From NCBI GenBank assembly GCA_038900335.1, contig JBBMRB010000008.1, forward strand, positions 1 to 64,000: a stretch of 64,000 bases of DNA. Reading direction: 5' to 3'. The notes under the pieces are model-generated. The model was not told the origin of the DNA, did no database searches, and worked only from the letters and a program-made list of their open reading frames with translations. Both the position numbers and the translations under genes were made by a program. Positions 51,794-60,860 of the stretch are shown here, piece by piece (within the stretch, counting starts at the first letter, position 1; every line of letters begins with the position of its first letter). Source of the DNA: Rs1 sp038900335 (GTDB lineage Bacteria; Pseudomonadota; Gammaproteobacteria; Pseudomonadales; Balneatricaceae).

Positions 51794-52129
51794 CATTTAC
51801 AATCGCTAGGCATCATAAAAGTGCTGCGCATCTTGCAAAAATTAACATCAGCATCCCTAGCTAGAACGTTATTTTTATCGGCACAAACAATCTTAAAGCG
51901 ACGCCTTTCGGCAACTATATTGCCTATACGAAACTTTTATCGCTGACTAGCGGACATGTTTCGAGCTTTTTATTTAACCGGCAAAAATAGTCGTGAATAT
52001 CGGCGATATTAATCGATATAGCCCTTTTATATAATGAATGCTATGTTAAGATCGACAGCCTTCGCAGCACATGATTTTTTTTGCGCAGAACCCTCCATTA
52101 TAATCCATAACGTAAGGCATAAGTCCAAA
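51794..52129. other. Leader region of serA
   Basis: About 335 bp with no recognisable gene. A TATAAT at 52030-52035 without a clear -35 is a candidate promoter; it would give a leader of about 90 nt and would exclude the in-frame ATG at 52034 as start. Confidence 0.45.
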
Positions 52130-53371
52130 ATGAGCAACGCTACATCTTTAGATAAAAGCAAGATTAAAATTTTATTATTAGAAGGCGTACATCAAAGCGC
52201 TGTAGACTCTCTAAACGAAAGCGGATACTCGAACATCGAGTACCACACTGGCTCCTTATCTGAAGAAGATTTATTAGAGCGTATTAAAGACGTTCACTTC
52301 ATCGGTATTCGTTCAAGAACTCAATTAACAGAAAAAGTATTCGATGCCGCTAAAAAGTTAGTAGCTGTTGGTTGTTTCTGCATAGGGACCAACCAAGTTG
52401 ATCTAAAAGCCGCAACCAAAAACGCTGTTGTTGTCTTCAATGCACCTTTTTCTAATACGCGATCTGTTGCTGAATTGGTTATCGCCGAGTCGATTATCTT
52501 ACTGCGCGGTATTGCTGAAAAGAACGCAAAGGCGCATCGCGGTATATGGCAGAAATCAGCCGCGGGCTCATTTGAAATTCGCAATAAAACACTTGGCATT
52601 GTTGGCTATGGCAGCATTGGCTCACAATTAAGTGTTATTGCAGAATCGATGGGTATGAGCGTTATTTTTTACGATGTGGTTGGTAAACTGCCCATCGGTA
52701 ATGCGAAACAAGTATCTAGCTTATCTGAGTTACTAAGCTCTAGTGACATTGTTACTTTACATGTCCCTGAAGTGGGATCAACTAAAAATCTGATGTCTAC
52801 ATTGGAGTTTTCTCAAATGAAAGACGGTGCAATCTTCATCAACGCGGCACGTGGTACTGTCGTTGATATTGATGCACTTTGCGTCGCATTAAAGAGCAAA
52901 AAAGTAGCGGGCGCTGCTATTGATGTATTCCCGGTAGAGCCTCGCTCAAACAATGACGAATTTATCTCGCCACTACGTGAATTCGACAATGTGATTTTAA
53001 CACCGCACGTTGGTGGATCAACCATGGAAGCGCAAGAAAGTATCGGCTCTGAAGTTGCTGAAAAACTAGCTAAATATAGCGATAACGGCACCTCAGTGAC
53101 CTCTGTTAACTTCCCTGAAGTATCGCTACCTGATCACTCAGATACGAAAGATGTTCATAGACTATTACACATTCACCACAACATCCCCGGTGTATTAAGT
53201 AATATCAATACCATTTTGTCTGAGAACAACATCAACATCTCTGGTCAACATTTACAAACAAATGACCAAGTTGGCTATGTTGTTATCGATGTAGACGCGG
53301 ACTGTTCAGGACGTGCGCTAGAAAAAATTAAAGCGGTTGAAGGCACTGTTCGCTGTCGTCGCTTGTTCTAA
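52130..53371 (+). CDS. serA: D-3-phosphoglycerate dehydrogenase
   Basis: First enzyme of serine synthesis, NAD-dependent, 413 residues (E. coli SerA has 410). Substrate/cofactor segments: GVHQSAVDSLNESGY, CIGTNQVDLKAA, the Rossmann GIVGYGSIGSQLSVIAESMG, INAARGTVVDIDAL and the catalytic TPHVGGSTMEAQESIG. The last 75 residues are an ACT domain (HNIPGVLSNINTILSENNIN) for serine feedback. The ATG at 52130 gives the normal N-terminus; the frame is open to 52034 but the extra 32 residues do not resemble the family. Confidence 0.95.
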   Translation: MSNATSLDKSKIKILLLEGVHQSAVDSLNESGYSNIEYHTGSLSEEDLLERIKDVHFIGIRSRTQLTEKVFDAAKKLVAVGCFCIGTNQVDLKAATKNAVVVFNAPFSNTRSVAELVIAESIILLRGIAEKNAKAHRGIWQKSAAGSFEIRNKTLGIVGYGSIGSQLSVIAESMGMSVIFYDVVGKLPIGNAKQVSSLSELLSSSDIVTLHVPEVGSTKNLMSTLEFSQMKDGAIFINAARGTVVDIDALCVALKSKKVAGAAIDVFPVEPRSNNDEFISPLREFDNVILTPHVGGSTMEAQESIGSEVAEKLAKYSDNGTSVTSVNFPEVSLPDHSDTKDVHRLLHIHHNIPGVLSNINTILSENNINISGQHLQTNDQVGYVVIDVDADCSGRALEKIKAVEGTVRCRRLF

Positions 53372-53398
53372 ATAAAGCTTTAAATTACAGCTCTAAGC

Positions 53399-53432
53399 AG
53401 CTAAGCCATTGAGATAAATGGCTTAGCTTTTC
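53399..53432. terminator. Terminator between serA and the hydrolase gene
   Basis: A perfect 12-bp stem AGCTAAGCCATT/AATGGCTTAGCT with a 6-nt loop, followed by TTTCT. It lies between convergent genes. Confidence 0.85.
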
Positions 53433-53454
53433 TAACACGACACTTAGACTTGCG

Positions 53455-54387
53455 CTATAACTTCATCGCACGATAAAGCTGCTCTCTATAGTGCTCAGTT
53501 TCGTTAACTAAATTATGCTTCGCCCCTGTGATAACAACCTGTTCACTCACTGTAAATTTTTGCTGTATTGCAGCTAAATTATATTGCCACGCCACTGTGG
53601 TATCATCACTACCTTGAATCACACGAACATCCATAGCACACGCCTTATATTGTTCAAAGCGCTGCTCCCAAGCCATTAGCGCTCCTATCCAGCTAGCCTT
53701 CATGTACTTATGCCCAAGTGGATCTCTATTATTAATCAAATCAAGAAACAACGGATCGTGGCTACTATGGCTCTTAGAGCGCTTAATATTTTTAATAAAT
53801 AAGCGTGTTAAGTAATGATGCACTCTCGTCATCAAAAAACGGTGATTGCGCACTAACGGCGCGAGCAGCATCACCTGTTTTACTCGCTTATCTATGGTAA
53901 AAACACTGTTGAGTAAATATTCCATTACCACTGCAGCACCCGTGCTTTGGCCTATTAGGTAGAAAGGGGTATCAAGTATTTGAGCCGATGTGTGCTTTAT
54001 TAACACATCAAGCTGGTGTGCGTACTCAGAAAAATCATTGATACCATAGCGCTCTCCAGAGCTAACACCGTGGCCCTGTTTATCAAAAATCAACACATTG
54101 AAACCCTGCCCCAACAAATGCCGCACAATATGATGATACAGCCCGCTATGATCCATATAGCCATGCACAATAATAAAGGTGCCTTTACTAGAGCGATGAC
54201 GCTGACTAAATAGTTGAAAAACGATTTGCTGCGCTGCGCAAGCAACGCTATCGATATGCACATTATAGCTATTGACTATATCTTGATATTGATAGTACTG
54301 ATAGTAACTGTGCCAGCACTTTGCTAGCACCTTGCCATCATTACTCTGTGGTAAAACACTGCGTAGCTGCTCTTCATTAACGCTCAT
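53455..54387 (-). CDS. Alpha/beta hydrolase (lysophospholipase/monoacylglycerol lipase-like)
   Basis: A 310-residue hydrolase of the PldB/Hydrolase_4 type. The nucleophile elbow is LIGQSTGAAV, with Ser about residue 148. Preceding strands show TFIIVHGYMDHSGLYHHIV and FDKQGHGVSSGER, typical of lysophospholipases. The acid Asp is probably in VIQGSDDTTVAW and the His in ITGAKHNLVNE. No signal peptide. AGGAGG lies 4 nt before the ATG. The substrate is probably a lipid ester. Single gene. Confidence 0.85.
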   Translation of the reverse strand: MSVNEEQLRSVLPQSNDGKVLAKCWHSYYQYYQYQDIVNSYNVHIDSVACAAQQIVFQLFSQRHRSSKGTFIIVHGYMDHSGLYHHIVRHLLGQGFNVLIFDKQGHGVSSGERYGINDFSEYAHQLDVLIKHTSAQILDTPFYLIGQSTGAAVVMEYLLNSVFTIDKRVKQVMLLAPLVRNHRFLMTRVHHYLTRLFIKNIKRSKSHSSHDPLFLDLINNRDPLGHKYMKASWIGALMAWEQRFEQYKACAMDVRVIQGSDDTTVAWQYNLAAIQQKFTVSEQVVITGAKHNLVNETEHYREQLYRAMKL

Positions 54388-54597
54388 CTGCCCTCCTTTT
54401 TATCAAATAAGCCATCACTATATTTACCCTCGCTGAGCAATCATATAGCCTTACAAAAATGTTTCATTTACTATTACTATAATGTGCAAATATATTGTCA
54501 CATATACAGCTGAGCGATGTCATACTAGTAAATACATTGACTCAGCATTAAAGACAACACCAATCAAGCACATCTGTTAATCTGGATATTATATTTA

Positions 54598-57500
54598 ATG
54601 AAAAGATCTACCAGCTATCTTTTTTACCTATTATTACTTTGCTTTTCACTAACGCAATACAGTGCGGCTGCTACCAATTCAGTATTAGAAAATGCCAAGC
54701 GTCAACTAGCCTTACTTGATTCATCCACAGAAGAGAATCGAGCGCTTCGAGAAACTTACCTACTAACTATCGATACTTACTCCGAGATTAGTGAAACTGA
54801 AGAGAATATAGAGTCTTTTAAGCGAAGTCTTAAAAGCTTACCCGAGAAAACTAAACAGCTACAACAGCAGCTCGCCAATGAGCAACAGCAAACAACTTTT
54901 AATGTTGAGCAAAAATCACTAGCAGAATTAGAACTAGAATTAACTGAATTACAATCGACTGAATTAGAGCTAAAACAAAACCGCAATCAAATAGATAATG
55001 AAATTAATGTCTACTCTAAAAAGCCCGTTAAATTACGCGAGGATTTAACACAGCTTAAGCTCAGACAAAGCCAAGAGCTAGTGACTCAACTTGCAGCACA
55101 GCGCCAATTAGAAGACATTTTATTTTCATTGAACAACCTAAAAACCCAAGCGATCAACTTAGAGTTGTTAGTTATCCCTCTGCAAATTGAGCATGACAGA
55201 TTAAGGCTGAGCTGGACTGATGCTGAACTAGCGACCCTGGCGAAGAAAATTCGTGTTTATCAAGATACAATTCAAGAGCTTAGAAAAAGCGAGGCAGATG
55301 AGTTACTGCAAAAATCTAATGCCAGCGAAGAGAGCAAAGATAACCCTGCGGCAATCACCGCAATTATTCAGCGCAATAACAATCTTAGTGAGCAGCTGAG
55401 ACGAAGCGTAGCGAGTAATACTGCCTCTGTTAACCAGCTACGTATACTTGAGCAACAATTATCATTATTACAGCAAAGTTATAAAGTCATCCAACAACAG
55501 TTACAGGTTGGCGGTAACACTTTTGGTATTGAGTTGAAAAATTTCAGCCAACGCTTTTCCGCCCCTTCAATTAACAACAATACTGACGAAAAAATATCCG
55601 CTATTCGCTTACAAAATATCGAGCTCAATCAATTAAAACTCGATATAGCGATCGATACTATCGACACATCTACTTGGTCAAAACCCTCTCTTGCAGATTT
55701 AGAGGACTTACAATTAACCAGCCTTAGTTTAATTAGTAATTTGCAAAAAGCTTACACCCGTGAGCTCGATGAGTTATCCAAGCTATCTACGGTAGAAGAG
55801 CAAATAAAACAGCAATTGAACCAAGGCCACTCTCTATTAACAGAGTACCTGCTTTGGCTACCAAGTGTGCCAACGATAGATCTCAATTGGTTTGCCGTCT
55901 TTAAAAATGCCAGTAAACTACAAATTCAAAACACTACGACAGCCGTTAAAGAGCTGCAATTAAATGCATCTGAGCAATGGCTTAGATGGCTATTATTCGC
56001 TTTTGCACTATCAATATTGTCCATTAATTTAGTGAATTACCAGCGTCGACATGAGAAAGATTGGTCTCGCCAGATAGGCAATGTGGTTCATGATAAATTT
56101 TCGCGCACGCTTCGTATGCTGATTCTCGCACCTCTCATCACTCTACCTTTACCACTATTTATTTTCATTCTGGTCAATAAAATCATAGTGATAGAAAATA
56201 GTTATACTGTCTTTATTAACAATATTTTCTGCTTGTCACTATGGATGTATCTGACCTTTATTTATTGGCTAAAGCGCCCATATGGCCTATTTATCAGCCA
56301 TTTAGATATATCTGAAGAATTCTGTGTCCGGCTCAAAAAACTGCTGCCGCCACTGTATGTTTTCGGCGCACCTTTAAGCTGGTTATTAATGTATTTTGAT
56401 AATATTGCATCGCAAGAACTACATTCCGGGCTAGGCCGCTTAGTCTATGTCTGTATGGCTTTATTGGCAGGGAGTTTTTGGGCCGCACTGTGGAAAGTAT
56501 CCCCGCACCTAAGCATCGGCACAGCGCACATAAGCTGGTGGAAAAACGCCAAGCTCTGGCTGGCATCGCTCGTCGTTATCCACGCCGGGCTCGTTGTCGC
56601 CGGCCTCTTTGGCTACCTGTTTACAGGTGCCGTCATCATGTCTGTTATCCTGGCGATCACTACTATTTTGTTTACAATTTTTATCTTCTATCGTCTAGGT
56701 GTACGCTGGTTGCTAATTGCTGAGCGAAACATTACTTTTAACAAAGCAAAAACAAGACGTAATGAAATTTTAGCAGCGCGAGAAAAAAATGAAGAAGTAC
56801 CGCCACTAGAAGAAGACTATTTAGGCATCAAGTCCGTTTCCGAACAGGCCATCGTGTTATTAAAAGCTATCTGCTTTGGGCTGATTTTCATTACCATGTG
56901 GCTGTTTGTCAAAAACTACCTACCCTCTCTGGATATTCTCGATAAAATCACACTGTGGAATAACAATGTGACCACTGTTAGCGGTGTTATTTCTGAGAGC
57001 ATCAGCCTTGCTGATGTCATCACCAGCAGCTTTATCATCGGTATTACTATCCTAGCTGCTTATAATTTACCCGGGTTACTAGAGCTGTTAGTGCTTAGGC
57101 ACATGGATCTCACCCCTGGCACCGGCTATGCGATTACAACCATCACTCGCTATATTCTGATCATCATCTGCGTATTAGCAGGTGCCAGCCAGATAGGCGT
57201 CGAATGGGCGAAATTACAATGGCTAGTAGCTGCGATGGGTGTCGGCCTCGGTTTTGGTTTGCAAGAAATCGTCGCCAATTTCGTCTCCGGTATTATTATT
57301 TTATTTGAAAAGCCAGTGCGCATTGGCGACACCGTTACCATTGGTGGCGTCACAGGTAAGGTGACTAAAATAAAAATAAGGGCGACAACTATTTCAGATT
57401 GGGATAGAAAAGAAGTCATTATCCCCAATAAGACATTTGTTACCGACCAGTTAATTAACTGGTCGCTATCCGATGCGATTACCCGTGTCATTATCAATGT

Positions 57501-57819
57501 TGGTGTCGCTTTTCGCTCAGACACTGACCATGTCCATAAAATTATTCTCAGCTGTGTACAAGCTAATGCCCGCGTCTTAGATGACCCAGCTCCCGAAGTA
57601 TTTTTTACCACTTTCGGCAAAAGCACGCTCGATTTTGAACTACGCTTTTTTGTAGCCAACTTAGCTGATAGAAACCCCGCTATTCATGAAATAAACCAAC
57701 ATATTAATCGCGCGTTTGTCGAAAATGATATCCGTATCGCCTTCCCGCAAATGGATATTCATTTGCATCGAGGTAAAGATAAGGATAAAGGCAAAGATAA
57801 AAACTTAAAACTGAGCTAA
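54598..57819 (+). CDS. mscK: MscK/KefA-type mechanosensitive channel
   Basis: A 1073-residue inner-membrane channel of the large MscS family. It has a signal peptide (residues 1-24), a long periplasmic coiled-coil domain (about 30-430, rich in Gln, Leu and Glu), then about 10-11 helices from residue 460, and the MscS core at about 880-1060 (WLVAAMGVGLGFGLQEIVAN, FEKPVRIGDTVTIGG, IPNKTFV). MscK opens under osmotic downshock and is ion-responsive. The last 20 residues are an unusual Lys/Asp repeat (GKDKDKGKDKN). Single gene. Confidence 0.9.
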   Translation: MKRSTSYLFYLLLLCFSLTQYSAAATNSVLENAKRQLALLDSSTEENRALRETYLLTIDTYSEISETEENIESFKRSLKSLPEKTKQLQQQLANEQQQTTFNVEQKSLAELELELTELQSTELELKQNRNQIDNEINVYSKKPVKLREDLTQLKLRQSQELVTQLAAQRQLEDILFSLNNLKTQAINLELLVIPLQIEHDRLRLSWTDAELATLAKKIRVYQDTIQELRKSEADELLQKSNASEESKDNPAAITAIIQRNNNLSEQLRRSVASNTASVNQLRILEQQLSLLQQSYKVIQQQLQVGGNTFGIELKNFSQRFSAPSINNNTDEKISAIRLQNIELNQLKLDIAIDTIDTSTWSKPSLADLEDLQLTSLSLISNLQKAYTRELDELSKLSTVEEQIKQQLNQGHSLLTEYLLWLPSVPTIDLNWFAVFKNASKLQIQNTTTAVKELQLNASEQWLRWLLFAFALSILSINLVNYQRRHEKDWSRQIGNVVHDKFSRTLRMLILAPLITLPLPLFIFILVNKIIVIENSYTVFINNIFCLSLWMYLTFIYWLKRPYGLFISHLDISEEFCVRLKKLLPPLYVFGAPLSWLLMYFDNIASQELHSGLGRLVYVCMALLAGSFWAALWKVSPHLSIGTAHISWWKNAKLWLASLVVIHAGLVVAGLFGYLFTGAVIMSVILAITTILFTIFIFYRLGVRWLLIAERNITFNKAKTRRNEILAAREKNEEVPPLEEDYLGIKSVSEQAIVLLKAICFGLIFITMWLFVKNYLPSLDILDKITLWNNNVTTVSGVISESISLADVITSSFIIGITILAAYNLPGLLELLVLRHMDLTPGTGYAITTITRYILIIICVLAGASQIGVEWAKLQWLVAAMGVGLGFGLQEIVANFVSGIIILFEKPVRIGDTVTIGGVTGKVTKIKIRATTISDWDRKEVIIPNKTFVTDQLINWSLSDAITRVIINVGVAFRSDTDHVHKIILSCVQANARVLDDPAPEVFFTTFGKSTLDFELRFFVANLADRNPAIHEINQHINRAFVENDIRIAFPQMDIHLHRGKDKDKGKDKNLKLS

Positions 57820-57883
57820 GCCAACAAGCTATATTATAGCGCTGCTTAAGCTAGCCCTGATCGATTTAAAAACAATTAAAAGT

Positions 57884-57908
57884 AAAAATGGAAATTAATT
57901 TCATTTTT
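57884..57908 (+). terminator. Possible terminator after mscK
   Basis: AAAAATG-GAAAT, TA, ATTTC-ATTTTT forms an AT-rich stem with one bulge and a T-run, 65 bp after the stop. Stability is low. Confidence 0.45.
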
Positions 57909-57967
57909 GCTACTATGGGTGTAAATTCTTTATCACTAATAAAAACCGCTAAAATACAGGTATAAAT

Positions 57968-60139
57968 ATGAGCCAGTACACTCAGGTAGGTAACCTACAA
58001 GTTTCGAGCACATTACTCGATTTTATTAATTTAGAAGCAGTGCCTGGCACCGCGATCAATGTAGATCAGTTCTGGGTACAAGTAGAGCAGTTAATTGACG
58101 ATTTAATGCCAACGAATGCCGCATTAGTCGCTAAGCGTGAAACTCTACAACAGCAAATTGACCAATGGCATAAAGATCATCGCGATAATGGTTTTGATTT
58201 TAATGAATACAAAGCGTTCTTAAAAGAGATCGGCTATTTATTAGAAGAAGGTGATGATTTTAGCATTACCTCAACCAATGTAGATGCTGAAATGGCAACA
58301 ATGGCTGGGCCACAATTGGTTGTTCCAGTAATGAACGCGCGCTTTGCTCTCAATGCCGCTAATGCTCGTTGGGGCAGCTTGTACGATGCACTTTATGGCT
58401 CAGACATTATTAGCGATGACGATGGTGCGAAAGCCAGTGCCCAGTACAACCCTATTAGAGGCGACAAAGCGATTGCCTATGGCCGCGACTTTTTAGACCA
58501 ATCGATTGCGTTAGCTCAAGGCTCTCACAAAGATGCTACAGCCTACAAAATTGTGGACGGCGCACTACAAGTTACATTAGATGGCGTAACGACAGGCTTA
58601 CAAGATAACAGCAAGTTGGTCGGTTTTAGCGGTGATGCAGGTGCGCCAAATTGCATCTTATGTCGTAACAATGGTCTGCATTTTGAAATTCAAATTGATG
58701 ATCAGCACCTAATTGGTAAAACCGATAAAGCGGGTGTTAAAGACATCCTACTAGAATCTGCGTTATCTACTATCATGGATTGCGAAGATTCTGTTGCCGC
58801 TGTCGACGGTGCAGATAAAGTTGTTATTTATCGCAACTGGCTTGGCTTAATGAAAGGTGATTTAACTGAGCAAATCACCAAAAACGGTAACACCTTTACC
58901 CGCGCCATGAACCCTGATCGTCACTACACTGATTTACAGGGTAATGATTTGCAACTTAAAGGTCGCAGTTTGTTATTCGTGCGCAACGTTGGTCATTTAA
59001 TGACCAACTCAGCTATTTTAAATAAAGCGGGTGAGGAAGTACCTGAAGGCATGATGGATGCTATCTTCACTTCACTTATTTCATTACACGATTTGAATAA
59101 AGGCGCTAACGACACTATCCAGAACTCTAAAACCGGTTCGATGTATATCGTAAAACCTAAGATGCATGGACCTGAAGAAGTACGTTTTGCCGATGAATTA
59201 TTTGGTCGCGTAGAAAAACTATTATCACTGCCTCAGTACACTATTAAAATGGGTATTATGGATGAAGAGCGCCGTACTACCGTCAATCTAAAAGAGTGTA
59301 TTCGCGCTGCTAAAGAGCGTGTCGCTTTCATCAATACCGGTTTCCTAGACAGAACAGGCGATGAAATCCACACTTCGATGGAAGCGGGCCCGATGATCCG
59401 TAAAAACGATATGAAAGCTCAACCATGGATCGCTGCATACGAAGATTGGAATGTCGATACTGGTCTACTTTGTGGCCTATCAGGTAAAGCGCAAATCGGT
59501 AAAGGCATGTGGGCTATGCCCGATCAAATGGCCAATATGATGCAAGCAAAAATAGGTCACCCGTTATCTGGTGCCAATACGGCTTGGGTTCCCTCTCCTA
59601 CTGCCGCTACTTTGCATGCAATGCACTACCATCAAGTTGATGTATTTGCCAAGCAACAAGAAATACAGCAGCGCAGCAGAGCGAATGTCGATGATATCCT
59701 AACCATCCCTGTTGCTACTAATCCAAACTGGTCTGCAGCAGATATTCAACAAGAGCTGGATAACAACTGTCAGAGCTTGCTCGGTTATATGGTGCGTTGG
59801 ATCGATGCGGGTATCGGCTGCTCAAAAGTGCCTGATATTAACAACGTAGGACTCATGGAAGACAGAGCGACGTTGCGTATCTCCTCGCAGCATATGACTA
59901 ACTGGATTCACCACAATATTTGTTCGAAAGAGCAAGTATTAGATACGCTTAAAAAGATGGCTAAAGTGGTTGATCAACAAAATAGCAGTGATGCGAGTTA
60001 TCAGGCGATGTCTGCTGATTATGATAACAACATAGCGTTTGCAGCAGCGTGTGAAATCGTGTTTGAAGGATGTGTACAACCTAGCGGCTATACAGAACCT
60101 GTTTTACATCGCTCTCGCTTAAAAGCTAAAGCAAAGTAA
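57968..60139 (+). CDS. glcB: Malate synthase G
   Basis: A 723-residue cytosolic enzyme (E. coli GlcB has 723) condensing glyoxylate and acetyl-CoA to malate, for growth on acetate, glycolate or glyoxylate. Key segments are ESALSTIMDCEDSVAAVDG, the active Arg/Glu/Asp region IKMGIMDEERRTTVNLKECI and the FINTGFLDRTGDEIHTSMEAG part, then GANTAWVPSPTAATLHAMHY. No isocitrate lyase or glycolate oxidase is linked here. It has its own terminator. Confidence 0.97.
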   Translation: MSQYTQVGNLQVSSTLLDFINLEAVPGTAINVDQFWVQVEQLIDDLMPTNAALVAKRETLQQQIDQWHKDHRDNGFDFNEYKAFLKEIGYLLEEGDDFSITSTNVDAEMATMAGPQLVVPVMNARFALNAANARWGSLYDALYGSDIISDDDGAKASAQYNPIRGDKAIAYGRDFLDQSIALAQGSHKDATAYKIVDGALQVTLDGVTTGLQDNSKLVGFSGDAGAPNCILCRNNGLHFEIQIDDQHLIGKTDKAGVKDILLESALSTIMDCEDSVAAVDGADKVVIYRNWLGLMKGDLTEQITKNGNTFTRAMNPDRHYTDLQGNDLQLKGRSLLFVRNVGHLMTNSAILNKAGEEVPEGMMDAIFTSLISLHDLNKGANDTIQNSKTGSMYIVKPKMHGPEEVRFADELFGRVEKLLSLPQYTIKMGIMDEERRTTVNLKECIRAAKERVAFINTGFLDRTGDEIHTSMEAGPMIRKNDMKAQPWIAAYEDWNVDTGLLCGLSGKAQIGKGMWAMPDQMANMMQAKIGHPLSGANTAWVPSPTAATLHAMHYHQVDVFAKQQEIQQRSRANVDDILTIPVATNPNWSAADIQQELDNNCQSLLGYMVRWIDAGIGCSKVPDINNVGLMEDRATLRISSQHMTNWIHHNICSKEQVLDTLKKMAKVVDQQNSSDASYQAMSADYDNNIAFAAACEIVFEGCVQPSGYTEPVLHRSRLKAKAK

Positions 60140-60153
60140 TATAGGCTTCTTAA

Positions 60154-60178
60154 CATCTGAGCTCATCGAGCTCAGATG
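60154..60178. terminator. Terminator after glcB
   Basis: A perfect 11-bp stem CATCTGAGCTC/GAGCTCAGATG with a 3-nt loop, followed by CTTGTT, between convergent genes. Confidence 0.8.
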
Positions 60179-60229
60179 CTTGTTAGCGAGACTCACACAA
60201 CGCAGCACAACCCATCTGTGCATTAGCGA

Positions 60230-60700
60230 TCAGCCATTAGGTTTTGCTAACAATTCTCGCACTTGCTCAATCAATTGATTGGGAAACTGTCGATAATCAA
60301 AATAGGGTGTATATAGCATCATGCCCAGTACCGGATCATTACGGTAAAACACTCGCAGGCAGTCTAAGCTTGCCAAATTTTGTAGCTGCTGATCAGCGAT
60401 AAAACGCTGCCAACAGTGCTTACCCGCGAAGATATGCAGCCGTGCCTGAGTATTAATTTTATCACTAAAACAAATCTGCTCATTAATTTGTAATAACTGC
60501 TGATCACGATACGCTCGCCAGTGCGCTACATCGACAGCGCAGAGTTTGGCATAAATCGTCATTATTTTTCGCCAGTGATTGCCATTTTCTGCTATGCAGT
60601 TAGCGACATCAAACGGCTTATTATTTATTTGCTGCTGATTTTTCGGTTGATTATTGATATACAACACTGTGCCTGCTGATTTCACGCCGATAAAGCTCAC
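60230..60700 (-). CDS. Conserved-looking hypothetical protein
   Basis: A 156-residue soluble protein that I do not recognise. It is rich in Gln, Asn and aromatic residues and has no signal peptide, helix-turn-helix or membrane segment. ARLHIFAGKHCWQRFI and MLYTPYFDYRQFPNQL look like conserved blocks. The start is the GTG at 60700, with a strong GGGGGAG 4 nt upstream, so it is probably expressed. It is divergent from dbpA and convergent with glcB. A weak resemblance to small uncharacterised proteins of marine gammaproteobacteria is only an impression. Confidence 0.65.
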   Translation of the reverse strand: MSFIGVKSAGTVLYINNQPKNQQQINNKPFDVANCIAENGNHWRKIMTIYAKLCAVDVAHWRAYRDQQLLQINEQICFSDKINTQARLHIFAGKHCWQRFIADQQLQNLASLDCLRVFYRNDPVLGMMLYTPYFDYRQFPNQLIEQVRELLAKPNG

Positions 60701-60860
60701 CTAACTCCCCCTTTATTATTGGTATACAAATAAACCTAGTACTCTGGCCTTTACGCCCATTTAATTAAATCGCCATTGTTTATGTTTTTCAGATCAATTG
60801 TAACGAATTCTGTTAAAATATTGGCAACTTAAATTTTTTGCACGCATACACGGAAACACC

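Noticed and set aside
52034..52129. N-terminal extension of SerA from the ATG at 52034
   Set aside because: The extra 32 residues do not resemble SerA, overlap a likely -10 element at 52030-52035, and lack a ribosome site.
57150..57659. 169-residue reverse-strand frame inside mscK
   Set aside because: It is the antisense of the conserved MscS core, has no ribosome site or recognisable domain, and is a shadow.
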